64,000 nucleotides of DNA from Cacajao melanocephalus. Its lineage: Eukaryota; Chordata; Mammalia; Primates; Pitheciidae. The notes below the pieces were generated by a model that was given only the letters and a program-made list of their open reading frames with translations, made no database searches and had not been told where the DNA came from. The DNA lies in NCBI GenBank assembly GCA_963573385.1, contig CAUYLG010022104.1, positions 84,662-148,661 on the forward strand, given 5' to 3'. Of this stretch, positions 45,300-55,033 are shown one piece after another (the first letter of the stretch is position 1; every line of letters starts with the position of its first letter). The translations under genes were made by a program, and so were the position numbers.

Positions 45300-45605
45300 T
45301 AGTTTCCCCCGTTTTCTAGGTTCATGGCTGAGGTAACTATGACAGAAAACAGATTAACAAGAGAAAAGTATACACATTTATTTCATGTAAGTTTTACGTG
45401 ACACAGAAGCTTTCAGACACAGAAGGCCAAAAGACATAGAGAACCTGTGTACTTTTATACTTAGGTTTGATGAAGAGTGGTCAGTACTACATGCTTTGGC
45501 TATGTATAAACTATTGCTCTTAGCTACAAATCTGCATGACACGTTACTTTACTGAATACCGTAGGTGATTGTAACACGATGGTTAGTGTTTGTGTGTCTA
45601 AACAT
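45300..45605 (-). repeat. Unassigned LTR-like repeat, family A (minus), third copy
   Basis: Reverse complement landmarks 'catgaaataaatgtgtat', 'cttttctcttgttaatctg' and 'cctcagccatgaacctaga' match the 3' ends of the copies at 27848-28545 and 35600-36065. The AATAAA placement fits the end of an LTR. Confidence 0.5.
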
Positions 45606-45621
45606 ATCTAAACATAAAATG

Positions 45622-47178
45622 AATTCAGGGCAAGATGGCCAACTAGATGCAGCCAGGTGGAACAGCTGCCACCAAGGGACTGAGATGACTGGCACGGTCC
45701 TAACAGATCTTCAGAGGAAGGCACTGAAGGTGGACTGAGGAAAGACACAGAAGCTGGGGTGAAGCGGGAAGAAGCTGGGAGCCCTACATGAGGCTGCGGC
45801 ACACTGAGACTCATTCCTGGCCCCCAGCAATGCCAGGGAAATGGGAGATTTAAACTGTCAAGGAGTGACCTGCTCTTGCCATGGGCTTCTGAAATCCCAG
45901 CAAGAGGAGACTCCTCAACAGACAGGGCCACTTGAGTGGCAGAGATGGCTGCTTAGAGAAGTGGTAGGGGTTGCACTGAAGTCAGTGTGGAGCCCAGTGA
46001 GTTTGGTGTGGAAACATCTGCAGCAGAGCATAGCCAGTGATGCCCATCCCCCTAATTTCAACTTATTCTCATGGGAGACTTTAGCCGTAGTGGAACTGTC
46101 AGACCTGATCTCTGCTGGGGAGTCTTGCCCATCTGATGGGACCAGTTTGACTTAAGCACATTTTGGTTTACTAGCCTCTCCCAGGACCCAGCCTGGCTGT
46201 GCCTGCTTTCAGTACAGCCTCAGGTGCCCTGGGGGACTACATCATAGCTCCTGCTGTGGTGGATAGTACCTGACCAGCAGAGAGCTCCAGGAGAGCAGCA
46301 CCCACCCAGGTCCTCCCTTCACTGCAGCTTCCCCAGGGCCCATGGACAATGCCACATCACTTTGCCAATATGTGTGTATGCAGGCAAATTTTGCCTTCCC
46401 TACCCCATCAGTACATGGGTGTGTGTGCTGGTTTGACACTGCTGCCATCATGTGCTCACTCTGCCCCCTCATCCCTTGCCATATTGCTGGGGGCCTTGGC
46501 AGGCATAGCACCCTACCTGTGTACCAACACTGCTGCCAGAGTGAAACTAGGCACAGAGAATAACAAAACCTCCTCCATTCTGAGCAGTCACCTTTACATG
46601 CATGAATGCACACAGAGGGTGGACACATACCTGCATCCACCCGTGCCCTGCCCTCATACTAATACCACCAGTATGACCATGCACACAGTCACCAATGGGG
46701 CTACATTCTCTTCCTCTGAGACATGCGGTCTCCACCTCTGCTGTGAATACCTGTGTAAAAGCTGGGACCTCAGAACCTGCTAGCACCCTGCCTTGTTTCT
46801 GCCGCAACTGGCAAATGAGAATAAGGATTGATCTGCTACCACCAGGCCCCAAAATACTTTGGCTGATACTACCCATCAAAATGTGGTGACTAGTGGTCTG
46901 GGAGTATCTCGACCCACTAGTGCAGTGGGTTCCTAACCTTGAGGAGCCAGATAAAAAAGTCAAGGCTCAATACCAGTCCCTCAGTGTTAGGGCATCCACT
47001 CCAGGAGTTGTGAGCTGAGCTTTGCCCCCATGAAATCATCCAGAAATGAAGCAAGTTGACTGGACCAAACTTATACTACAAGAAAACCCTCAAAGTCACC
47101 AAATAGTATAAGAGAAAAAAACGAAACAAAACCATTCAAAGACAGCAACTTTAAAGATTGAAGAAATAGCCTGCAAAG
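45622..47178 (+). promoter_or_regulatory. L1 5' UTR (ancestral internal promoter region)
   Basis: The GC-rich leader of the L1 at 45622-52525. In active L1s this region carries the internal RNA polymerase II promoter. Here CpG sites are largely decayed to TpG/CpA. Several frames of 100-144 codons on both strands (45608-46963) arise from its base composition and are not genes. Confidence 0.8.
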
Positions 47179-48110
47179 ATGAGAAAGAATCAGTTCACGA
47201 ACTCTGACAACTCAAAAAGCCAAAGTATCCTCTTTCCTCCAAACTTTCTTACTAACTCTCTAGCAAGGGTTCTAAACTTGGCTCACGTGGCTGAAATGAC
47301 AGAAATAGAACTCAAATATGGATAGGAATAAAGATAATTGAGATGCAAGAGTATGTTGAAACTCAATTCATAGAAGCTAATAATCACAATACAATGATGT
47401 GGGAATTTACAGACAAAATGGCCAGTATAGAAAAGAATATCACCAACCTGATAGAGCTGAAAAACACACTATAATAATTTCATAATGCAATTGCAAGTAT
47501 TAATAGCAGAATAGACCAAGTGGAGAAATGAATCTCAGAGCTTGAGGACTGGCTTTCTGAAAATAACAGTCAGACAAAAATAGAGAAAAACAAAAGTCTC
47601 CAAGAAATGTGGGATTAAGAGATCAAATCTATGACTCATTGGTGTCCCTGAAAAAGATGGAGAAAATGAAAGCAAGTTTGAAAGTTTGAAAACATATTTC
47701 AGAATATCATCCATGAGACCCTCCCTAACCTAGCTAGAGAGGCCAGCCTTAATCAGGAAATGCAGAGAACACCAATAAGATACTTCACAGAAAGATTATT
47801 CCCAAGACACACAATCATCAGATTCCCCAAGGTCAAAATGAAAGAAAGCGTGTTACAGACAGCTAGAGAGAAAAGCTAGGTCACCCACAAAGAAAAGACC
47901 ATCAGACTAACGGCAGACCTCTCAGCAGAAACCCTACAAGCCAGAAGAGATTGGAGGCCAATATTCAGTATTCTTAAAGAAAAGAAATTCCAACCCAGAA
48001 TTTCATATTTGGACAAACTAAGTTTCATAAGCAAAGGAGAAATAATATCCTTTTCAGAAATGGAAATACTGAGGGAATTCTGAGGTTACCACCAGACCTA
48101 CCTTACAAAG
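47179..48110 (+). pseudogene. L1 ORF1 remnant
   Basis: ORF1 begins at ATG 47179 ('atgagaaagaatcagttca'), in the position typical for primate L1 ORF1, which encodes the RNA-binding chaperone of the L1 particle. The coiled-coil-type region and the C-terminal block ('gacctctcagcagaaacc' near 47916, 'tccaacccagaatttcat' near 47988) are recognisable, but in-frame stops interrupt it. Confidence 0.85.
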
Positions 48111-49319
48111 CTCCTAAAGGAAGCATTAATTATGGAAAGGAAAGACTATTACTAGTCACTACAGAAACATACTTAAGTACACAGACCAGTAACACTATAA
48201 AACAACCACACAAGTCTGCATGACAACCAGCTAACATCGTGATGACAGGAGCAAATTCACACATCTCAATACTAACCTTGAATGTAAATACGCTAAATGC
48301 CCCAATTAAAATGCATACAGTGGCAAATTGATAAAGAACCAAGATGCAGTGTTATGCTGTCTTTCAAGAGACCAATCTCACATGCAGTGAAACCCATAGG
48401 CTCAAAATAAAGGGATGGAGAAAAATCTACCAAGCAAATGAGAACAGAAAAAAGCAGGGGTTGCAATCCTAATTTCAAACAACAGAATTTGAGCTAACAA
48501 AGACCAAAAAAGACAAAGAAGGGCACTGCATGAAGATAAAGGGTTTAATTCAATAAGATCTAATTATTCTAAATATGTATGCATGCAATACAGAAGAACG
48601 CAGACTTACAAAGCAAATTATTGGAGACTTTCAAAGAAATGACAGTGGGAGACTTCAACACTCCACTTACAGTATTAGACAGATAATTGAGACAGAATAT
48701 TAACAAAGATATTTAGGACCTGAACTCATCATCGGAACAAATGGACCTCACAGACATCTACAGAACTCAACACCACCCCAAAACAGAATGTACATTCTTC
48801 TCATTGCCTCATGACACATTCTCTAACATCAACCATACAATTGAAAATAAAGCAATCTGTAGCAAATGCAAAAAACCGAAATCATAACCACTCTCTCAGA
48901 CTATAGCACAAGAAAATTAGAAATCAAGACTGAGAAAATTGCTCAAAATCATACAATTACCTGGAAATTAAATAACCTGCTGCTGAATGACTGTTGGGTG
49001 AATAATGAAATTAAGGGAGACATCAAGAAGTTCTTTGAAACTAGTGAGAACAAAGATACAACATGCCGGAATCGGGACACAGCTAAGGCAGTGTTAAGAG
49101 AGAAATTTATTACACTAAATGCCCATATCAGAGAGTAAGAAAGATCTCAAATTATCAACCTAATATCAAACTAAAAGAACTGGAGAACTAAGAGCAAATC
49201 AACCTCAAAGCGTGTAGAAGATAAGAAATCACTAAAATCAGAGCTGAAGTGAAGAAGATTGAGACATGAAAAAGTGTTCAAAAGATCAATGAATACAGGA
49301 ATTGTTTCTTTGAAAAAAA

Positions 49320-49425
49320 AATGAGGCAGGAAAGTTGCTTGAACTCAGGAGGTGGAGGTTGCAGTGAGACACGCCATTGCACTCCAGCCTGGGCAACAAG
49401 AGTGCAACTCCATGTCAAAAAAATG
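49320..49425 (+). mobile_element. 5'-truncated Alu (right-arm end only)
   Basis: 'gaggcaggaaagttgcttga' through 'actccagcctgggcaaca' and a short A run correspond to the last third of Alu. The L1 text before and after overlaps in AAAAAAATGA, a plausible target-site duplication, so this looks like a true truncated insertion into the L1. Confidence 0.85.
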
Positions 49426-49610
49426 AACAACAAATAGACTGCTAGCTAGACTAATAAAGAAGAAAAGAGAGGTCTACATGAACACAATTAGAAATGACAA
49501 AGCAGATATTACCACTGACCCCACAGAAATACAAATAACAGATAATATTTTGAACAAGTCTATGCAAACAAACTAGAACATCTAGAAGAAATGAATAAAT
49601 TCCTGGACAG

Positions 49611-49797
49611 ATATTATGGGCAAATAAGGAAAGTTTGATTTCCTGTCTTCCTATTTGGATGCCCTTTATTTCTTTCTCTTGCCTGATTGCTCTGGCCAGG
49701 GCTTCCAATACCATGTGGGATGGGAACAGTAAGAGAGGACATGTTTATTTTATGCTGGTATTCAAGGGGATGGTAATGCTTGGCTATTCAGATAATA
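49611..49797 (-). repeat. Inverted copy of 50450-50646 within the same L1
   Basis: Reverse-complemented, 49618-49770 (153 bases) matches 50487-50639 (also 153 bases) with only scattered differences. Weaker similarity extends on both sides, including 'cccataatat' at one end and 'attcag.taat' at the other. Both carry the same departures from L1 sequence ('tccccttgaataccag', 'actttccttatttgccca'), including the codons that destroy the RT aspartate pair. Confidence 0.9.
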
Positions 49798-50066
49798 CCT
49801 GTCCAGGAATTTCCAAGACTGAACTAGGGAAAAACAGAATCCCTGGACAGACCGATAAGAGGCTCCAAATTAAGTCAGTAATAAATAGCCTACCAAACAA
49901 AAAAAGCCTAGGACCAGATGGACTCACAGCTAAATTATACCAGACGTACAAAGGAGAGCTGGTACTGTTCGTACTGAAACTGCCTCAACAAAATTGAGGA
50001 GAAAGTACTACTCCCTAAATCATTCAGTGAGAGCAACATCATCCCAATACCCAAACCTGGCAGAGT

Positions 50067-50067
50067 C

Positions 50068-50101
<34 letters not shown>
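50067..50101. repeat. (CAA)n microsatellite in L1 ORF2
   Basis: About eleven CAA units expand a short A/C-rich stretch of L1 ORF2 ('cagagtcacaacaac'). This is ordinary slippage in a dead element. Confidence 0.93.
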
Positions 50102-52525
50102 AAGTTTAGGTTAATATCCTTGATGAACAATATGCTTGATTAACACTGATATAAAAATCCTCGACAAAATAGTGGCAAACTGAATCCAACAGCATGTCAA
50201 AAAGCTATCCACCACAAGAAGTAGACTTTATCCCTGGGATGCGAGGTCTGTCCAACATATGCAAATCAATAAATATTATTCATCACATACACAAAACTAA
50301 AGTCAAATCCCACATAACTATCTCAATAGATGCAGAAAAGGCTTTGATAAAATTCAAAATCTCTTCATGATAAAAACTATCAGTAAACTAGGTACTGAAG
50401 GAACATTCCTCAAAAGAATAACAGCCATCTATGACAAACCCACAGCTAACATTATACTGAATGGGCAAAAGTTGGAAGCATTCCCCTCCCCTTGAATACC
50501 AGCTTAAGACAATGATGCCCTCTCTTACCATTCTTATCCTACACTGTATTGGAAGTCCTGGCCAGAGTAATCAGGCAAGAGAAAGAAATAAAGGGCATCC
50601 AAATAGGAAGAAAGGAAATCAAACTTTCCTTATTTGCCCATAATATGATTCTATGTCTAGAAGACCACATAGTCTTAGCCCTAAAGCTTCTTAAGCTAAT
50701 AAACAACTTCAGTGAAGTCTCAGGATACAAAATCAATGTACAAAAACCACAGTATTCCTATACACCAATGACAGCCAAGCTGAGAACAAAATCAAGAATG
50801 CAATTCCATTCACAATAGCCACAAAAATACTAAAATATCTAGGAATACAGGGAGTTGAAAAATCTCTACAATGAGAGTTACAAAACATTGCCCAGTGAAA
50901 TCAGAGATGATATAAGCAAATGGAAAAACATTTCATGCTCGTAGATAGGAAGAATCAATATAGTTAAAAATGGCCATACAGCTCAAAGCAGTTCACAAAT
51001 CTAATGCTATCTCCTTCAAACTACATGCTATTCTTCACAGAGAGAAAAACACTATTTTTAAATCCATATGAAACCAAGAAGAGCCTGAATAGCCAAGGCC
51101 ATCCAAAGCAAAAAACAAAGCTAGAGATATCATGTTACCTGACTTCAAACTGTACTATGGGGCCACAGTAACCAAAACAGCATGGTACTGGTACTAAAAC
51201 AGACATGTAGACCAATGAAACAGAAAAGAGAGCTCAGAAATAAGGCTTTACACTTATGACCATCTGATCTTTGAGAAAAATGACAAAAGCAATGGATAAA
51301 GGATTCCCTATTCAATAAATGGTGTTGGGATAACTGGCTAGCTGTTACGCAGAAGATTGAAACTGGACCGCTTCCTTATATACAAAAATGAACTCAATGT
51401 GGATTAAACACTTAAACGTAAAAAACAAAACTATAAAAATGCTGGAAGACAACACAGGTGATACCATTCTGTACATAGGCATGGGCAACGATTTCATGAT
51501 GAACACACTAAATGCAATTTCAACAAAAGCAAAAATTGACTTATGGACTCAATTAAACTAAAGGGCTTTCACATAGTAAAAGAAACTGTCATCAAAGTGA
51601 ACAGACAACCTACATAAAAGAAGGAAATTTTTGCAAACTTTGTACCTGACAAAGGTCTGATAACCATAATCTATAAAGAACATAAACAAATTCACAAGAA
51701 AAAAAACCCTCCATTAAAAAGTGGGCTAAGGACATAAACAGACACTTTTCAATAGAAGACATACATGCAGCCAACAATTATATGAAATAAAGCTCAAGAT
51801 CACTGATCATTAGGGAAATGCAAATCAAAACCATAATGAGACATCATCTCACACTAGTCGGAATAGCTATTAAAAACTAAAAAAATAATATATGCTAGTG
51901 AAGTCACAGAGAAAAAGAAATGCTTAAACGTTGTTGGAAGTGTGAATTAGTTACACCATTGGGGAAAGCAGTGTGGCAATTTCTGAAAGACCTGAAAACA
52001 GAACTACCATTCAACCCAGCAATCCTATTATTGGGTATACCCAAAGGAATATAAATTGTTCTACCATGAAGACACATGCACGCATATGTTCACAGCAGCA
52101 CTATTCACAATAGCAAAGTCATAAAATCAAACTGAATGCCCATCAGTGGTAGATTGGTACATATACACCCTATAATCCTATGCAGCCATTTAAAAGAATG
52201 AGATTGTGGCCTTTGGAGAAACATGGGTGGAGCTGGCAGCCATTATCCTAAGTGAACTAACACAGGAACAGAAAACCAGATACTGCATGTTTGCACTTAT
52301 AAGTGAGAGCTAAATGAAGAGAACGCATGAACGCATAAAGAAGAACAAGAGACACTGGGACGTGGAGGGTAGAGGGTGGAAGAGAGAGAGGATTAGGAGA
52401 AATAACTAACGGATACTATGCTTAGTACCTGAGTGATGAAATAGTCTGTACAACAAACCCCCATGTCATTAGTTTATCTATATAACAAACCTGCACATGT
52501 ACCCCTGAACGTAAAAAACATAAAA

Positions 52526-52753
52526 GATACAGTAAAAATATGGTATTATAATGAGACCACCATCATTTATGAAGTCTGTTGTTGACTGTAATGTCATCAT
52601 TTGTTGCCTGACTGTACTTTAGACCTAACACATCTATCAGTTAACGATAAAGTTCATTCTCTTACAGTATTCCAGAGAAAACAAATTATATCCTTTTCAA
52701 TGAAATAGAAAGACATCTAATGAAAAAGTAGAGTTCTGACGTCCTCATTTCCA
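52526..52753. other. Unassigned DNA
   Basis: No gene or repeat is recognised between the L1 end and the purine tract. Confidence 0.45.
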
Positions 52754-52882
52754 AAGGAAGGTAAGGGAAAGGGAGGAAGGGAAGGGAAAAGAAGGGAAGA
52801 AAAGAGGAAAGGAGAAAAGGAGGAAGGGAGGGAGAGAGAGAGAGCGAGAGAGAGAAGGAGCAAGAAAGAGAGCGAGAGCCAA
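52754..52882. repeat. Polypurine (GGAA/GA)n tract
   Basis: About 125 bases of nearly pure A+G on the plus strand (GGAAGGGAA-type units, then GAGA). The 91- and 74-codon minus frames across it are Ser/Leu/Pro-rich artefacts of the pyrimidine strand. Confidence 0.95.
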
Positions 52883-53527
52883 AAAGATTTGCTTGTTCTT
52901 ACAAGCCAGAGTGTACTTGCTAATGAGATCAAGAATTGAGCGTATTCTAAAAGTACCTGTATAGTACACACATATAATTCCTTCAAAGTCATGCTAACTT
53001 ATGGGTATAACAGTGCCTTAGTACTCTTCTTAATTTCTGCTTTTCCATAGTTCATAACCATAATTTGTCTATGACATGCTTTTATTTAGCCTTTTTGTGG
53101 GCCAGAATCGTGAAACTGAATGGAGTTAAAAGCAGCTTGCAGAATATTATCACAAAATCATGTTATTTCTAATATTATTAATGAATCTTCACACCGGTTT
53201 CCCAGGCATAATAAAATAATGAAGCAGAGAGAATTGAATATCTTTGCTGTCTTTTCGAAGTTGGCAATCATTATTTGTCTAAGTTAGTCATTAGGATTGC
53301 TGTGTTTTCGTTTAAAAAGTAGCAGTTACTGCAATAATGTATCACATTACTGTTTAACAAACCAAAGGGATTAAGATGCTGCCATGAGAAAAAGTTCATA
53401 GGGGGTTAAATACATACTTTCAACCCTAAATAAAATGCTTTTAGATGAATAGTTAAAAGTCTGCGCTTTCGCAGTGAATAGTGCAAAAGGGACCATGGAG
53501 GACACTAACTGAGACAAAACTAAACAG
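52883..53527. other. Unassigned DNA
   Basis: No gene or repeat is recognised. Confidence 0.5.
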
Positions 53528-53955
53528 TCAACCTGCTTGATATATATACATGTCTGTGTGTGTATATATATGTAATATATGTATATGTACATATATATGT
53601 ATATATGTATGTGTATACATATATGTATATGTGTATATATGTATACATATATGTGTATATATGTATATGTGTATACATATATGTATATGTATATATGCAT
53701 ATGTGTATATGTGTATACATATATGTGTATATATGTATATGTGTATACATATATGTATATGTATATATGTATATGTGTATACATATATGTATATGTATAT
53801 ATGTATATGTGTATATGTGTATACATGTATGTATATGTATATATGTATATGTGTATACGTGTATACATATATGTCAAGCAGGTTGATATATATATGTATA
53901 CATATATATGTATATGTAAATATGTGTGTGTGTGTGTATATATATATGTCTCCTG
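53528..53955. repeat. TATATG/TGTATAC array flanked by a 13-bp inverted repeat
   Basis: About 330 bases of imperfect TATATG, TGTATATA and TACATATA units lie between TCAACCTGCTTGA (53528-53540) and its exact reverse complement TCAAGCAGGTTGA (53874-53886); a further TATA/TG stretch runs to 53955. The array lacks stop codons in several frames of both strands, which produces frames of 76-168 codons rich in Tyr, Ile, His, Thr, Val and Cys; none is a gene. Confidence 0.93.
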
Positions 53956-54539
53956 TTCTCTTATTCGTATAAAGAATGGTTTTTACTACTAATGACTAAT
54001 TTCTTGTATTTGTATATTTGTTGATTCTAAGCTTTTTTATTAGTATTGTGACTGTGGATAATTCATTTTAACCTCTTGTTAACCACATGTAAGATGAGAT
54101 TTAATATATTTTCTCTGTGTACTGTAAAAGACGGTGAGTGTGAAATCAAATAATATAATAAAATTATTTTATAAGCTGAGAGGCATCATGCATATGCTAG
54201 GTTATAGTATTACATATCCATGTATAACTAAAAGGACTTCAGTGTACTCTGATTCTAAAAGTTTGCATTCAAATGTAATTGATGAAATGAGGAGTGTGGT
54301 TCTATTTGAAAACCTGCCTCTGGACTTCTAATTTGACTGAAAATCAGTCTCTCATTATCCAATTCTCTGAATAATAGCCATGCCGAATAAAGAAAATCTA
54401 CATTTTGCCCTATTGGTCAGAAGCTCTGTGCCCTAGACACTGTATTCTTTTCCTGTCAGTCTCCTTGTTAATAGCTCCATGTAAGCCACTGGGCTTCTTG
54501 TTCATAACAGGTTTATTCCCACTTTGGGAAGGGCTTTTA
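53956..54539. other. Unassigned DNA
   Basis: No gene or repeat is recognised. Confidence 0.5.
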
Positions 54540-54892
54540 GTTGAGATTTCCTTATCTGGGAATGCTCTCAGGATTGTGACTTAACTTATTATTCCCGTAC
54601 TTAGCTCCCTGCCACGGCTTTGGAGAAGCCTTCCATTGTCATTCAATCAAATTTTTCTCCCTTATTCCCCGCGGTCTCCTTTATCTTACTCACAGCACTT
54701 ATCATTACCTGATATTACACATATGTATTTGTTTTTATTTACTTTTTTTGTTTTTGGCTTTTAAAAATCTTCTTTCTCACCAGAAGAGGTTTTAGAAGGT
54801 AGATAATTAAATATCCTTTTCTACTGTATTTCACAATGCTGAACAGTACATGGCACAAAAGGTGCACCATAAATAAGCATTGGGGGAAAGCC
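54540..54892 (+). mobile_element. L2 LINE 3' end relic
   Basis: 'tttggagaagccttccat', 'tcacagcacttatcattac', 'tttgtttttatttactttt' and 'agtacatggcacaaaaggtg' follow the L2 3' end in order ('aggccttccctgacc', 'gcacttatcactacc', 'gcctggcacatagtaggc'). It is diverged but collinear. Confidence 0.7.
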
Positions 54893-55033
54893 CAAAGAAA
54901 GGAAAGAAAAATGGAGGGAAGGAGAAAGAAAAGGAGGGAAGAAATGGAAGAAGAGAAGGGAAGAGGGAGGAGAAGAGGAAGGGAAGGGAAAACAGAAAGG
55001 AAGGGCAGAGAAAGAAAGAGAAGTAAAGAAGGG
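54893..55033. repeat. Polypurine (GGAA/GAA)n tract
   Basis: About 140 bases of nearly pure A+G on the plus strand, directly after the L2 relic. The four frames of 77-101 codons over it are composition artefacts. Confidence 0.95.

Larger units (their letters stand above)
48242..52315 (+). pseudogene. L1 ORF2 remnant (endonuclease/reverse transcriptase)
   Basis: ORF2 starts at ATG 48242 ('atgacaggagcaaattcaca'). The endonuclease Gly-Asp-Phe-Asn block survives near 48648. At the RT active site (50629-50646) the codons read F-A-H-N where F-A-D-D is required, so the catalytic aspartates are lost. Stops and frameshifts occur throughout, and the Alu, inverted copy and (CAA)n tract all lie inside. 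ORF2 frames at 48866-49138, 49635-49997 and 50549-50818 are pieces of it. Confidence 0.88.
45622..52525 (+). mobile_element. Full-length L1 LINE (L1PA/L1PB age), inactive
   Basis: A nearly 7-kb plus-strand L1 with 5' UTR (starting 'gggcaagatggccaactag'), ORF1, ORF2 and a 3' end near 52525. The flanks 'aaacataaaatga' before and 'aaacataaaagata' after may be the target-site duplication. Three features break it: a truncated Alu (49320-49425), an inverted self-copy (49611-49797) and a (CAA)n expansion (50067-50101). Stops and frameshifts are spread over both ORFs. Confidence 0.92.

Noticed and set aside
45608..46963. Six overlapping frames of 100-144 codons in a GC-rich stretch
   Set aside because: They lie in the L1 5' UTR on both strands and are products of its composition.
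52717..52992. Ser/Leu-rich 91-codon minus frame as a secreted peptide
   Set aside because: It is the pyrimidine strand of a GGAA/GA tract.
53528..53955. CRISPR-like array
   Set aside because: Units are short, continuous and degenerate, with no constant repeat separated by unique spacers; the DNA is primate.
53371..53992. Frames of 76-168 codons in the TATG array
   Set aside because: They overlap in several frames of both strands and translate to simple repeats; no coding signature.
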